This document shows positions 50,467 through 60,797 of a stretch of DNA of 64,000 nucleotides, piece by piece; the stretch's first letter is position 1; each line of letters opens with the position of its first letter. This stretch comes from Vreelandella alkaliphila. GTDB taxonomy: Bacteria > Pseudomonadota > Gammaproteobacteria > Pseudomonadales > Halomonadaceae. The stretch is taken from positions 62,001 to 126,000 of the forward strand of contig NZ_JABASV010000009.1 in NCBI RefSeq assembly GCF_016107625.1, in the 5' to 3' direction. Below the pieces are notes generated by a model. The model made no database searches and was not told the DNA's origin. It was given only the letters and a program-made list of their open reading frames with translations. Made by a program: the position numbers and the translations under genes.

Positions 50467-51705
50467 ATGCCTGTGACTGTCTCAGCGACTGAAACCAAGT
50501 TCAGCGACCTGACCCGAATGCCGGATGCCCGTGGTCATTTTGGCCCCTACGGCGGCCGGTTTGTGTCGGAAACCCTGAGCTTTGCCCTGGAAGAGTTAGA
50601 GCAGACCTACCTGAGTCTGCGTGATGATCCCGATTTCCAGGCTGAGTTTGACCGTGATCTTGCCCATTATGTGGGGCGTCCTTCGCCGCTTTACCATGCA
50701 GAGCGTTGGTCACAGTCGTTAGGTGGCGCGCAAATTTGGTTGAAGCGTGAAGACTTGAACCACACAGGTGCCCACAAGGTTAATAACACCATTGGCCAAG
50801 CGCTGTTAGCCAAAAAAACCGGCAAGCCCAGGGTTATTGCTGAAACCGGAGCAGGCCAGCACGGTGTTGCTACGGCGACTGTGGCAGCTCGCTTAGGCCT
50901 GGAATGTGACGTTTATATGGGGGCGGCAGACGTTCAGCGCCAGAAGCTGAACGTTTATCGTATGCGCCTGTTGGGTGCACGTGTAATTCCGGTCGAATCA
51001 GGCACTCGTACGCTTAAAGACGCAATGAATGAAGCCTTGCGTGATTGGGTCACCAATGTTGATAACACGTTTTACATTATCGGCACCGTGGCGGGTCCGC
51101 ACCCTTATCCGCAGTTGGTGCGTGATTTCAACTCGGTAGTGGGGCGTGAGGCGCGCCAACAGTCATTAGCGCAAATTGGGCGTTTGCCAGATGCGCTAAT
51201 TGCCTGTGTGGGCGGTGGTTCCAACGCCTTGGGCCTATTCTATCCCTTCGTCGAAGATGATGCGGTGGCGATGTACGGTGTCGAAGCCGGTGGCGATGGT
51301 ATCGAAACAGGCCGACATGCCGCGCCGCTTTCGACTAATGCGCCGCGTGGTGTTTTGCATGGCAACCGAACTTACTTGATGTCTGACGAAGCGGGACAAG
51401 TGTCTGACACGCACTCGATTTCTGCTGGCCTCGACTACCCAGGGGTTGGGCCTGAACACGCGCTATGGAAAGATGTTGGGCGAGTTAACTACGTAGCCGC
51501 AAACGATAAAGAAGTGCTGGAAGCGTTTCGTGAACTGACGCACATGGAAGGGATTATGCCAGCATTGGAATCGGCCCATGCGCTTGCTCATGCGAAGGTG
51601 CTGGCACCGACCATGCGCCCTGACCAGCATATCGTGGTCAACCTTTCTGGTCGTGGTGATAAAGATATCATGACCGTTGCGAACATCGATGGCATTGAGT
51701 TTTAA
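50467..51705 (+). CDS. trpB: Tryptophan synthase beta chain
   Basis: A PLP enzyme joining indole and serine. 412 residues; the PLP lysine is in [13 protein letters not shown], and [13 protein letters not shown] is the phosphate-binding loop. The ATG is only three bases after GAGG; a GTG two codons later has better spacing and is a possible true start. Confidence 0.98.
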   Translation: MPVTVSATETKFSDLTRMPDARGHFGPYGGRFVSETLSFALEELEQTYLSLRDDPDFQAEFDRDLAHYVGRPSPLYHAERWSQSLGGAQIWLKREDLNHTGAHKVNNTIGQALLAKKTGKPRVIAETGAGQHGVATATVAARLGLECDVYMGAADVQRQKLNVYRMRLLGARVIPVESGTRTLKDAMNEALRDWVTNVDNTFYIIGTVAGPHPYPQLVRDFNSVVGREARQQSLAQIGRLPDALIACVGGGSNALGLFYPFVEDDAVAMYGVEAGGDGIETGRHAAPLSTNAPRGVLHGNRTYLMSDEAGQVSDTHSISAGLDYPGVGPEHALWKDVGRVNYVAANDKEVLEAFRELTHMEGIMPALESAHALAHAKVLAPTMRPDQHIVVNLSGRGDKDIMTVANIDGIEF

Positions 51706-51713
51706 GGGCTAGC

Positions 51714-52517
51714 ATGAACCGTATTGACCAGCGTTTTTCCGAATTAAAAGAGCAGGGTCGTAAGGCCCTGATTCCTTATATTACCGCCGGTGACCCTGCG
51801 CCTCAGTACACTGTGGGCTTTATGCATGCCCTAGTAGAGGCGGGGGCTGATATTATTGAGCTTGGCGTGCCGTTTTCAGACCCAATGGCCGATGGCCCGG
51901 TGATTCAAAAGGCCTGTGAGCGCGCGCTTAAGCAGGGCACTCGCTTGGTTGACCTGCTGGATATGGTCGCTGAGTTCCGCCAAGTGGATGCTAAAACGCC
52001 TATCGTGTTGATGGGGTATCTCAATCCGATAGAGCGGATTGGCTATGAAACGTTTGCTGATAAAGCGGCAAGCGTTGGCGTTGATGGCGTGCTCGTGGTA
52101 GATATGCCGCCTGAAGAGGCTGATGAGTTCGGCCCGCTGTTAAAAGCCCGCGATTTAGCAGCGATTTTCTTGGTTGCGCCTACCACTTCCAATGCTCGTG
52201 CCGCTACAATATGCGCCCACGGTGAGGGCTATCTCTATTATGTTTCGCTTAAGGGCGTTACCGGTGCTGCTACACTCAATGCTGACGATGTGGCAGAGCA
52301 TCTCGCGCCCTTGCGCGAAATGACCGATTTGCCATTATGTGTTGGCTTCGGTATCCGCGATGGTGTGACTGCCGCTGAAGTGGCGAAAGTCGCTGATGGT
52401 GTGATTGTTGGCAGTGCGCTAGTGAACCGCATTGCAGAGAGCGTTGACGCACCTGAAACCATTGCTGGTCAGCTTAAAAGCGTGTTGGGCGAAATGCGCA
52501 CCGCGATGGATGCCTAA
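51714..52517 (+). CDS. trpA: Tryptophan synthase alpha chain
   Basis: A TIM barrel that releases indole from indole-glycerol phosphate and channels it to TrpB. 267 residues; catalytic residues in [17 protein letters not shown], and [14 protein letters not shown] near the C-terminus. It follows trpB by eight bases. Confidence 0.98.
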   Translation: MNRIDQRFSELKEQGRKALIPYITAGDPAPQYTVGFMHALVEAGADIIELGVPFSDPMADGPVIQKACERALKQGTRLVDLLDMVAEFRQVDAKTPIVLMGYLNPIERIGYETFADKAASVGVDGVLVVDMPPEEADEFGPLLKARDLAAIFLVAPTTSNARAATICAHGEGYLYYVSLKGVTGAATLNADDVAEHLAPLREMTDLPLCVGFGIRDGVTAAEVAKVADGVIVGSALVNRIAESVDAPETIAGQLKSVLGEMRTAMDA

Positions 52518-52607
52518 GCGCATTCCCTCATCGTCTACACTGAATTGATTGACGACACTCATCAAGCTTGGCGTTGCTAAGCATGACGTATACGGAAACT
52601 TTTTGAT

Positions 52608-53627
52608 ATGAGCTGGTTAGACAAGATTGTGCCCTCCATGGGGCGTATCCAGCGTAAAGACCGTCGCGCCAGCGTGCCCGATGGCCTCTGGCGTAAATGT
52701 CCCAAGTGCGAAGCGGTTCTCTATCTCCCTGAGCTTGAGAAGCACCACAGCGTCTGTCCCAAGTGCGACCACCATTTACGGTTGACCGCGCGTAAACGTT
52801 TGGACTGGTTTTTGGATAAAGAGGGGCGACAAGAGATCGCGGCTGAGATTGAGCCTAATGATCGCTTGAAATTTCGCGACTCTAAAAAATACAAAGACCG
52901 CTTAACGGCTGCCCAAAAAGAGACCGGTGAAAAAGATGCGCTGGTCGCTATGCGTGGCGAGCTAGACGGGCTCCCGGTTGTGGCTGTTGCTTTTGAATTT
53001 ACCTTTATGGGTGGCTCAATGGGGGCGGTTGTGGGCGAGAAGTTTGTCCGCGCGGCAACCATTGCACTTGAAGAGCGACTTCCGCTGATCTGCTTTGCCG
53101 CTTCTGGTGGGGCACGGATGCAAGAAGCACTGTTTTCACTCATGCAGATGGCCAAAACCTCGGCAGCGCTTGAAAAGCTTAAGCAGTCGGGTGTGCCTTA
53201 CATTTCTGTTCTGACAGATCCAGTGTTTGGCGGGGTATCCGCATCGCTAGCGATGCTGGGCGATCTAAATATCGCCGAGCCCAATGCCTTGATTGGTTTT
53301 GCTGGCCCGCGCGTTATTGAACAAACCGTCCGTGAAACGCTGCCGGAAGGTTTTCAGCGCAGTGAATTTCTGCTGGAACACGGCACCGTAGATATGATTG
53401 TGCATCGTCATGAAATGCGTGCTCGTGTTGGTGGTGTGCTGCGTAAGCTGACTCATAATATCGCGCTACCTACCGAAGGTGATGTCAGTGACGACGCATC
53501 GATTGACGAGCCGTTGGTTGATGAAGCGCCAATAGCCGATGCTGTAGATGCAACAGACGTTGATACGCCTGAAACGCATAGCGAAGCCAGCACCGTTAAG
53601 AGCGACGATTCGACCCGCAATGCCTAA
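52608..53627 (+). CDS. accD: Acetyl-CoA carboxylase carboxyltransferase subunit beta
   Basis: Transfers carboxyl from biotin to acetyl-CoA with AccA, the first step of fatty acid synthesis. The zinc ribbon ([17 protein letters not shown]) is near the N-terminus, and the crotonase-like core has [14 protein letters not shown]. 339 residues; the last 50 form an acidic tail ([14 protein letters not shown]), unlike E. coli AccD, perhaps a halophile trait. The folC start codon lies within its last codons. Confidence 0.97.
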   Translation: MSWLDKIVPSMGRIQRKDRRASVPDGLWRKCPKCEAVLYLPELEKHHSVCPKCDHHLRLTARKRLDWFLDKEGRQEIAAEIEPNDRLKFRDSKKYKDRLTAAQKETGEKDALVAMRGELDGLPVVAVAFEFTFMGGSMGAVVGEKFVRAATIALEERLPLICFAASGGARMQEALFSLMQMAKTSAALEKLKQSGVPYISVLTDPVFGGVSASLAMLGDLNIAEPNALIGFAGPRVIEQTVRETLPEGFQRSEFLLEHGTVDMIVHRHEMRARVGGVLRKLTHNIALPTEGDVSDDASIDEPLVDEAPIADAVDATDVDTPETHSEASTVKSDDSTRNA

Positions 53628-54954
53628 GTCTATAGCCCCTGAATCTTTAGCTTCTGACTCTTTAACTCCAGGGTCTTTAGCCGAATGGCTGCACTACCTT
53701 GAAACCCTACACCCCGTAGGGATTGATATGGGGCTTGAGCGCGTAGCAGAAGTTGCCAAGCGCATGGGGTTACTAAACAGCCCGATTGCACCACAGGTGA
53801 TTACGGTGGCAGGTACGAATGGCAAGGGGTCAACCCTTGCCATGATGGATGCTGTCGCACGCACGCACGGTTTGCGGGTGGGGACTTATACTTCGCCCCA
53901 TCTAGTACGCTATAACGAGCGTGTCACGATCAATGGTGACCATGCTGACGACCAGCGGCTAATGACTGGTTTCTCTCGCGTAGAGGAAGCTAGGCTACAA
54001 ACGCCTGAAATTAGCTTAACCTATTTTGAGGCGGGAACGCTGTGCGCCCTCTGGTGCCTAGCACAGGAAAACCTCGACTTAGCGCTGCTCGAAGTTGGTC
54101 TGGGTGGGCGATTAGATGCTGTCAATATCATTGATGCAGACGTTGCTATTGTTACCACTATTGCTCAGGATCATGCCAATTTTTTGGGGTCTGATATTGC
54201 CCAAATTGGCCGAGAAAAAGCAGGCATCTTTCGTGCTGCAAAACCCGCTGTATTGGGCAGTCGACTGCTTCCCAGCAGTGTAGCAGAGGCTGCCAATGCA
54301 ATTGCCGCTCCTGTTTACTGTCTTGGTGAAGCTTTTAGCCACTCAATTACTGATGACTCTGCTGCTGATAGCCTGTCTGAATGGAGCTGGAGTGGGCTGA
54401 ACTGCCAGGGAGAGGTTATTTCTCTGGCAGGCCTTCCTGATCCCGGTTTGCCAATTGATAACGCAGCAACGGCTCTCCAAGCATTGACACTTAGCGGATT
54501 AGTGGTGAATGCAGACGCATGCCGCCGTGCGTTTCATGGGGTGCAAGTGCCAGGACGTATGCAGTGGATAGGGCAGTGGTGCTTGGATGTCGGGCATAAT
54601 CCTCATGCAGCCGATTATGTCGCTAGGCGACTCCCATCGGTGCCTGAGGGTGGTCGGCAGTGGGCGTTGATCGGCATGCTCAATGATAAAGACGCTGATG
54701 GTGTTATTAGTGCTTTGCTACCCCGCATTACTGACTGGGTATGCGTGGCGTTGGAGGGCGAGCGTGGTCGGTCAGCTGCCGAGCTGGCGGGGCGTATCAC
54801 ATCTTTGGGTGGACGTGTGCATCTTTGCGCCAGTTCCCCAGAGGCCGGAGTACAGATAATGGCTGAGCAGTTGGCACCCTCCGACCGGGTGTTAGTTACC
54901 GGCTCGTTTTTTACAGTTGCGGCCTTGTTGGAAATAACACTGCCGCAAGCTTAA
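53620..54954 (+). CDS. folC: Dihydrofolate synthase/folylpolyglutamate synthase
   Basis: Adds glutamate to dihydropteroate and to folates. The P-loop is [13 protein letters not shown], and [13 protein letters not shown] is the C-terminal conserved block. I use the ATG at 53620 (444 residues), which overlaps the accD stop by eight bases; the frame opens earlier inside accD but in sequence that is only an alternate reading of it. Confidence 0.96.
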   Translation: MPKSIAPESLASDSLTPGSLAEWLHYLETLHPVGIDMGLERVAEVAKRMGLLNSPIAPQVITVAGTNGKGSTLAMMDAVARTHGLRVGTYTSPHLVRYNERVTINGDHADDQRLMTGFSRVEEARLQTPEISLTYFEAGTLCALWCLAQENLDLALLEVGLGGRLDAVNIIDADVAIVTTIAQDHANFLGSDIAQIGREKAGIFRAAKPAVLGSRLLPSSVAEAANAIAAPVYCLGEAFSHSITDDSAADSLSEWSWSGLNCQGEVISLAGLPDPGLPIDNAATALQALTLSGLVVNADACRRAFHGVQVPGRMQWIGQWCLDVGHNPHAADYVARRLPSVPEGGRQWALIGMLNDKDADGVISALLPRITDWVCVALEGERGRSAAELAGRITSLGGRVHLCASSPEAGVQIMAEQLAPSDRVLVTGSFFTVAALLEITLPQA

Positions 54955-54996
54955 TCGGCCTAACCGTTGTGCTCGCTAAGCTTGATGGAGAGGGAT

Positions 54997-55653
54997 ATGA
55001 AATACGGTAAAACGGAACGCATCAGTGGTATTGTCATTTTACTCGCGTTGCTGGCGATTTTCGTGCCGTGGTTGATGAGTGATCCTGCTCCCCGAGAAGA
55101 GCGCCCTCAGCCTACGTTTGTTATTGAACGGCCTGTAGAGGCAACACAGCAAGATGTTCCGGCTCCGCAAATGCCGTCATCCATCAACACGTCCTCAAGT
55201 GAAGGTCGTTCTGTAGATAGCGCGGTCAATAGTGTGCCAATTGATGCCAATCCAAGGCAGCCTCAAACCGGTCAAGCCAGTAGCTCTAACGCGCAGAGTG
55301 CTGGAGCAAATGATCCAATTGCTGAGTTAATGGCTGCAAATAACCGTGATAACGCGTCTACAAGTTCTTCTGCCAGCTCTTCTAGCACATCATCGAATGC
55401 TGCTGGTCCAACATCTTCTTCCCAAGGCGAGTGGGCCGTTCAAGTGGGAAGCTTTGGTAATGCGGATAACGCGCAGCGGCTAAGTGATCAGCTTACTCAG
55501 GCGGGGTTTAGCGCCTATCTACGCGAGCGTGATAATAACCTCACCTCTGTTTATGTTGGGCCATATGCGACGTCTGAAGATGGTGAGTCTGCGATGGCGA
55601 TTATTAAGCAGCGTGCCAATGTACAGGGCTTGTTAGTGCGAGTGAGAAATTAA
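54997..55653 (+). CDS. dedD: SPOR-domain protein, DedD-like
   Basis: 218 residues: one N-terminal membrane helix (ISGIVILLALLAIFVPWLM), a low-complexity Ser/Ala/Asn linker, and a C-terminal SPOR domain (EWAVQVGSFGNADNAQRL to YVGPYATSEDGESAM) that binds denuded glycan at the division septum. The folC-dedD-cvpA-purF order matches pseudomonads. The start follows GGAGAGG; the frame opens ten codons earlier. Confidence 0.93.
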   Translation: MKYGKTERISGIVILLALLAIFVPWLMSDPAPREERPQPTFVIERPVEATQQDVPAPQMPSSINTSSSEGRSVDSAVNSVPIDANPRQPQTGQASSSNAQSAGANDPIAELMAANNRDNASTSSSASSSSTSSNAAGPTSSSQGEWAVQVGSFGNADNAQRLSDQLTQAGFSAYLRERDNNLTSVYVGPYATSEDGESAMAIIKQRANVQGLLVRVRN

Positions 55654-55656
55654 CTT

Positions 55657-56247
55657 ATGGCACTTACTTGGATAGACGCGCTTTTCCTGGCGGTGCTGGC
55701 ACTTTCCATGTTGGCCGGCTTTACGCGCGGATTTGTCAGGGAAGCTCTTGGGCTGGCCGCATGGGTAGTCGCCTTGTTGGTAGCGCGGGTCTTGGCAGAG
55801 CCGGTGGCGGATCTAATGAGCGGGTTCATCGACAGTTTCGATGCGCGCTTAGTGTTGGCATTTATTTTAGTGATTTTTGCAGTCATTTTACTTTGTGGGA
55901 TTGTGATCCGCCTCGTTCATGCGGCGGTAGAGTGGGTCGGTATGGGGTTGCTTAACCGCTTTGCGGGAGCTGCCTTTGGGCTTGCTCGTGGCGCTGTCAT
56001 TTTATTGGTGGCAACCGTCCTTATTACACTAACGCCCTTAGCTGAGCTACAGGCTTGGCAAGAAGCTGAGCTACGGCCGACGTTTATTGAGCTGCGCGAT
56101 TGGGCGGTAAGCCAGTTAGATCAATGGGAGCGGGAGCTGCCACAAGCACCTGACTCGCTTCGCGATATTTCGTTGCCAGATTTCCGCGCTCAGGAAGAGC
56201 TAGTTCCACAGCCTTTTACGCCAACATCTGAGAATGGTGGCCAGTGA
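55657..56247 (+). CDS. cvpA: CvpA family protein
   Basis: A membrane protein of 196 residues with four helices (LFLAVLALSMLAGFTRGF onwards) and a soluble C-terminal tail. CvpA was named for colicin V production; its biochemical role is unclear, though envelope functions have been reported for the family. It starts three bases after the SPOR gene stop and lies before purF as in E. coli. Confidence 0.94.
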   Translation: MALTWIDALFLAVLALSMLAGFTRGFVREALGLAAWVVALLVARVLAEPVADLMSGFIDSFDARLVLAFILVIFAVILLCGIVIRLVHAAVEWVGMGLLNRFAGAAFGLARGAVILLVATVLITLTPLAELQAWQEAELRPTFIELRDWAVSQLDQWERELPQAPDSLRDISLPDFRAQEELVPQPFTPTSENGGQ

Positions 56248-56418
56248 GTCACTGCTTAATGTTGGCTCAACGCGACGTGATGTTTAGTTAGTAATACAGT
56301 TAGCCGCTGTCTACCAATGCCCGCTTTTGCGATCGAAAAATAGGCAGTGGCTCACATTCGTTTGATGAACGTACGGGTTTGCTACGGTGAACCATGGCAC
56401 TAAAGCGAGGTAACTTGA

Positions 56419-57942
56419 ATGTGCGGTATAGTGGGCCTTCTGGCCAAGCAGGCGGTAAATCAGGGAATCTACGATGCTCTGACCGTACTTCAGCATCGGG
56501 GCCAGGACGCTGCCGGCATGATGACTTGGAGCGAGGGACGCTTCCTACTGCGCAAGAGTAACGGGCTGGTGCGAGATGTGTTCCATACCCGCCACATGGC
56601 TCGCCTAAAAGGTAACCTTGGCATTGGTCACGTACGTTATCCAACCGCTGGTTCCTCTAGTGAAGCTGAGTCTCAGCCGTTTTATGTCAATTCCCCCTAC
56701 GGTATTGCGCTGGCTCACAACGGTAACCTGACTAACTCTGAGCAGTTAAAGCAAGAACTTTTCTCGACTGACCTTCGTCACATCAATACCAGCTCTGATT
56801 CTGAAGTTTTGCTAAACGTATTTGCCCATGAGCTGGGTAAGCAGGGTCTGCACCTGGAAGCCGAGGATATTTTTGATGCCGTTCGTAGAGTGCACCGGCG
56901 CTGCAAAGGCGGCTACGCGGCGGTCGCGATCATTAACGGTTTTGGCATGGTGGCATTTCGGGATCCTCATGGTATTCGTCCCGTGGTATTTGGTACTCGC
57001 CAAAGTGACGAGGGCCAGGAGGTCATGATTGCTTCGGAATCCGTCGCCCTAGATGTAGGTGGCTTTGAGCTGGAGCGTGACCTTTCACCAGGTGAAGCGA
57101 TTTTCGTCGACATGCAGGGACAGATTCACACCCAGGTGTGTGCTGATCGACCTGTGTTGACTTCCTGTATTTTTGAGCATGTTTACCTGGCGCGCCCCGA
57201 CTCTATTCTTGATGGTGCCTACGTGTATGGCACGCGTATGCAGATGGGACGCAAACTTGGCGACCGCATTCTTAACGAATGGCCTGATCACGATATTGAC
57301 GTTGTCATTCCAATTCCCGATACGTCGCGCACCTCTGCCCTTGAGATGGCTCAGCACTTGGGTGTGACCTACCGCGAAGGGTTTATGAAGAACCGCTATA
57401 TTGGCCGTACGTTTATTATGCCGGGCCAAACGCAGCGTAGAAAATCGGTGCGTCAAAAATTGAACGCCATTGATGTCGAATTCAAAGGCAAAAATGTGCT
57501 GCTGGTGGATGACTCTATTGTGCGAGGAACCACCTGTAAGCAGATTATTCAGATGGCTCGCGATGCAGGGGCTCGTAAAGTGTATTTCGCTTCTGCTGCT
57601 CCGCCCGTTCGCTACCCCAATGTCTATGGCATTGATATGCCAGCAGCAAAAGAACTGATTGCGCATGGCCGCACAGAAGAAGAGGTTGGCCAACTGATTG
57701 GTGCAGATCGAATTTTCTATCAAGACCTGGAAGATTTGAAAGCAGCTTGCCGTGAGGTTAATCCTGAGATGGATGAGTTTGATTGCTCAGTCTTCGACGG
57801 TAACTACGTCACTGGCGATATTGATGATGCCTACTTGGCGGTGCTTGAAGCGAGTCGTAATGACGCGGCTAAAGATCAAAGTGCGGGCGACCATGCGCTA
57901 GTGGATATGCATAACCAAGATGATGATGATCTTGACGACTAA
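56419..57942 (+). CDS. purF: Amidophosphoribosyltransferase
   Basis: First enzyme of de novo purine synthesis. It begins MCGIVGLLA, with cysteine 2 the glutaminase nucleophile. The phosphoribosyltransferase domain has [17 protein letters not shown]. 507 residues; the C-terminus is acidic ([12 protein letters not shown]). GCGAGGTAA precedes the ATG. No classical PurR box was seen in the 171-base spacer. Confidence 0.98.
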   Translation: MCGIVGLLAKQAVNQGIYDALTVLQHRGQDAAGMMTWSEGRFLLRKSNGLVRDVFHTRHMARLKGNLGIGHVRYPTAGSSSEAESQPFYVNSPYGIALAHNGNLTNSEQLKQELFSTDLRHINTSSDSEVLLNVFAHELGKQGLHLEAEDIFDAVRRVHRRCKGGYAAVAIINGFGMVAFRDPHGIRPVVFGTRQSDEGQEVMIASESVALDVGGFELERDLSPGEAIFVDMQGQIHTQVCADRPVLTSCIFEHVYLARPDSILDGAYVYGTRMQMGRKLGDRILNEWPDHDIDVVIPIPDTSRTSALEMAQHLGVTYREGFMKNRYIGRTFIMPGQTQRRKSVRQKLNAIDVEFKGKNVLLVDDSIVRGTTCKQIIQMARDAGARKVYFASAAPPVRYPNVYGIDMPAAKELIAHGRTEEEVGQLIGADRIFYQDLEDLKAACREVNPEMDEFDCSVFDGNYVTGDIDDAYLAVLEASRNDAAKDQSAGDHALVDMHNQDDDDLDD

Positions 57943-57998
57943 TGCCGCTTAATAGCTCGTATTACAACTTTTATTGACGTTTTAAAAGGTGCTCAGCC

Positions 57999-59198
57999 AT
58001 GCATGATGATAGTCACCAGGATGATTGGTCGCTAGAGACCCTTGCCATTCGCGCGGGCCATCACCGTACGTTTGAGCAAGAGCATGCCGAGCCCATTTTT
58101 CCCACTTCAAGCTTTGTTTACGAAAGCGCGGCTGAAGCCGCGCGCAAGTTTGGGGGGCAGGAGCCGGGCAACGTCTATTCGCGCTTTACTAATCCTACTG
58201 TGCATACGTTCGAGCGCCGTTTGGCGGCGCTTGAAGGTGGTGAGCGGTGCGTGGCAACAAGTTCGGGTATGTCGGCCATTTTATCGACGGCGTTGGCACT
58301 GCTAAGTGCCGGCGATGAAATTGTTGCATCTCGGTCGCTGTTTGGTTCTACCGTGAGTTTGTTTGACAAATACCTGGGAAAATTTGGCATCACGACTCGT
58401 TATGTAGAGCTATCTAACGTTTCTGCCTGGGAAGAGGCCATCGGCCCAAATACTAAACTGTTGTTTGCGGAAACACCTTCCAATCCACTGTCTGAAGTCG
58501 CAGATATTCCAGCATTAGCTGAACTTGCTAAGCGTAGTGGTGCACTTTTGGCGATTGATAACTGCTTCTTAACACCGGCACTTCAGCAGCCAATTGCACT
58601 TGGCGCTGACTTAGTTATCCATTCAGCAACGAAGTATCTGGATGGCCAGGGACGTGCTGTGGGTGGCGCAGTGGTTGGTAAACACGACGTATTGGAAGAA
58701 GTGTTTGGTGTGGTACGTACTTGCGGGCCTTGCCTGAGCCCCTTTAATGCGTGGATTTTCACCAAAGGTCTTGAAACCTTATCGTTGCGCATGAAAGCGC
58801 ATTGCGAAAATGCGCTGACTTTGGCGCTCTGGTTAGATCAACACCCGGCCGTTAATAAAGTGTATTACAGTGGTTTAGAAGCCCACCCTCAGCATGCGCT
58901 TGCCAAAAAACAGCAGCAAGGGTTTGGGGCCGTATTAGGCTTTGAAGTGATAGGTGGCCAAAAAGGGGCTTGGCAAGTGATTGATGCAACGCGCATGCTG
59001 TCCATCACTGGCAATCTAGGGGATGTTAAAACGACGATTACCCATCCGGCTACCACCACCCATGGGCGTCTTTCTGATGCGCAGAAAGATGCTGCGGGCA
59101 TCACGCCAGGGCTGATTCGCGTAGCGGTAGGGTTGGAAAGCCAAGCTGATATTCAGCATGATCTTGCCGCTGGCCTGGATGCTTTGGCGGCTAGCTGA
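57999..59198 (+). CDS. metZ: O-succinylhomoserine sulfhydrylase
   Basis: A PLP enzyme that makes homocysteine directly from O-succinylhomoserine and sulphide. 399 residues; the PLP lysine is in SATKYLDGQGRAVGG, and GMSAILSTALALL and ETPSNPL are conserved. Position right after purF matches pseudomonad metZ and favours it over a cystathionine gamma-synthase. AAAAGGT precedes the ATG. Confidence 0.95.
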   Translation: MHDDSHQDDWSLETLAIRAGHHRTFEQEHAEPIFPTSSFVYESAAEAARKFGGQEPGNVYSRFTNPTVHTFERRLAALEGGERCVATSSGMSAILSTALALLSAGDEIVASRSLFGSTVSLFDKYLGKFGITTRYVELSNVSAWEEAIGPNTKLLFAETPSNPLSEVADIPALAELAKRSGALLAIDNCFLTPALQQPIALGADLVIHSATKYLDGQGRAVGGAVVGKHDVLEEVFGVVRTCGPCLSPFNAWIFTKGLETLSLRMKAHCENALTLALWLDQHPAVNKVYYSGLEAHPQHALAKKQQQGFGAVLGFEVIGGQKGAWQVIDATRMLSITGNLGDVKTTITHPATTTHGRLSDAQKDAAGITPGLIRVAVGLESQADIQHDLAAGLDALAAS

Positions 59199-59223
59199 GC
59201 GATTCAAATAGCGTTTTGATAAT

Positions 59224-59247
59224 CCGGCCATTCGTGGCCGGTTTTTT
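59224..59247 (+). terminator. Terminator after metZ
   Basis: A 7-bp stem (CCGGCCA / TGGCCGG) with a TTCG loop and six T residues, 25 bases after the stop codon. Confidence 0.93.
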
Positions 59248-59285
59248 ATTGCTTGTTTGGCTAACGATATTGTTTTTAATACGGC

Positions 59286-59326
59286 TTTTTACGAATGGTT
59301 TTTAACAAACGTTTTTTACGAATGGT
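59286..59326. repeat. Pair of 14-bp direct repeats
   Basis: TTTTTACGAATGGT occurs at 59286-59299 and again at 59313-59326, 27 bases apart, in the spacer before the cytochrome gene. A regulator binding site in direct repeat is possible; slippage is another explanation. Confidence 0.6.
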
Positions 59327-59435
59327 GTGTTCTGCTTTTTTCAGCAGTGTTTTGATTAGCAAGACGGTATGCTTTATATAAGTATGTACTTACAGCGGGC
59401 ATGAGCTATCGCTGTTGTAAATGAGGAAATCAAGG

Positions 59436-59990
59436 ATGTGGCGGAACACGCAGAGTGGTTGGGGAGTCATTAGTATTACTCTTCACTGGCTAAGTGCATT
59501 AACCATTGTAGGGTTGTTTGCTTTAGGTTGGTGGATGACAGATCTTGGCTACTACGATACATGGTATAACCAAGCGCCGTGGGTGCATCGCTCGATTGGT
59601 ATCTTGTTATTAATAGCTACCTTTGCTCGCTTGGTATGGCGCTTGATTCAACCAACGCCTCATGCAGAGGGTAGTCGCTTTGAACGTCTAGCTGCCCATG
59701 CTGGGCATATAATGTTATATGTCTTGTTATTGTTAGTGCTTGTTAGTGGCTATTTGATTTCTACTGCCAACGGGCGCGGAATTAGTGTGTTTGATTGGTT
59801 TGAAGTGCCAGCGCTGCTCCACGGGCTTCCTGATCAAGCTAGTCTGGCAGGCGATGTTCACTGGTACAGCGCCCTGGCACTTATGGTATTGGCCGCAGGG
59901 CACGCGCTAGCCGCTATGAAGCATCATTGGTGGGATCGCCATTCGACACTCGTGCGGATGGTTAACCCTGCTCATGGCCGCAAGCGGTAA
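59436..59990 (+). CDS. Cytochrome b561 family protein
   Basis: A di-heme membrane cytochrome of about 184 residues with four helices. Heme-ligand histidines are visible in SITLHWLSAL, WVHRSIGIL, LAAHAGHIMLYV and DVHWYSAL. Such proteins pass electrons between quinone and periplasmic acceptors or superoxide. The start at 59436 is eight bases after GAGGAA; an ATG at 59421 lacks a site. The YceI gene that follows is a common partner. Confidence 0.93.
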   Translation: MWRNTQSGWGVISITLHWLSALTIVGLFALGWWMTDLGYYDTWYNQAPWVHRSIGILLLIATFARLVWRLIQPTPHAEGSRFERLAAHAGHIMLYVLLLLVLVSGYLISTANGRGISVFDWFEVPALLHGLPDQASLAGDVHWYSALALMVLAAGHALAAMKHHWWDRHSTLVRMVNPAHGRKR

Positions 59991-60062
59991 TGGAATTTTT
60001 TTGTCCACTGCGCTGATAGTTTGCTCGTAGTGTTTATTAGGAAAATAAAGGAGATTTCCACG

Positions 60063-60647
60063 ATGTTAAAGAAAACCGCTTTTGCTACTGCAATTGCCGC
60101 CGCTTCGCTAGCGACGTTCAGCCAAGCGCAAGCAGCAGAATATCAAATTGACACTGAAGGCCAGCACGCCTTTGTTCAATTCAAAATTAGCCACCTCGGC
60201 TTTTCCTATATTCTGGGTACTTTCGAAGAGTTTGACGGTCAATTCTCTTATGACCCAGAAGATTTAGAGGCCTCTTCTGTAGAAATGGAAGTGCAGGTGA
60301 GCAGCCTGAACACTAATCATGCAGAGCGTGATCGTCACTTCTTGAGCAGCGATTTTCTTGATGCCAGCGAATATCCTACGGCAACTTTCACTTCAACAGG
60401 TTTTGAATCAACGGGTGAAAATGAAGGCGTCGTAATCGGTGAACTAACGCTTCATGGTGAGACACAAGAAATTGAAATGCCTGTTACCTTAATGGGTGAA
60501 GGTGATGACCCCTGGGGCAATTACCGTGCAGGTTTTGAAGGCAGCACCATGTTAACACTGGATGATTTCGGCATTGATATGAGCGACTTCCCAGAATCAA
60601 TGCACGAGCTGGAGCTTTACGTGACGTTTGAAGGCATTCGTCAGTAA
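60063..60647 (+). CDS. YceI family periplasmic lipid-binding protein
   Basis: 194 residues with a signal peptide ending AQAAEYQID. The mature protein is a lipocalin-like YceI barrel (FVQFKISHLGFSYILGTFEEFDG, SVEMEVQVSSLNTNHAERDRHFLSSDFLDA, YPTATFTSTGFE) that binds polyisoprenoid-type lipids in structural relatives. AAGGAG precedes the ATG. It is probably co-transcribed with the cytochrome b561, a pairing seen widely, which suggests a quinone-linked role. Confidence 0.95.
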   Translation: MLKKTAFATAIAAASLATFSQAQAAEYQIDTEGQHAFVQFKISHLGFSYILGTFEEFDGQFSYDPEDLEASSVEMEVQVSSLNTNHAERDRHFLSSDFLDASEYPTATFTSTGFESTGENEGVVIGELTLHGETQEIEMPVTLMGEGDDPWGNYRAGFEGSTMLTLDDFGIDMSDFPESMHELELYVTFEGIRQ

Positions 60648-60661
60648 GCGAGTGTAAGCAA

Positions 60662-60699
60662 AAAGCGCCATCACCCTTGCCTGGGTGATGGCGCTTTTG
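60662..60699. terminator. Bidirectional terminator after the YceI gene
   Basis: A 16-bp perfect stem from AAAAGCGCCATCACCC to its exact complement, closed by a six-base loop. The T tract completes it on either strand. Confidence 0.97.
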
Positions 60700-60797
60700 C
60701 GTTGGGAGTTACTAGAAACAACTTACATCTCGTAGGTTGTAAGTATTGTTAACTAGGTGGCGTTCACCGTTATCTACTCTGTTTTGAGGATTTCTCT

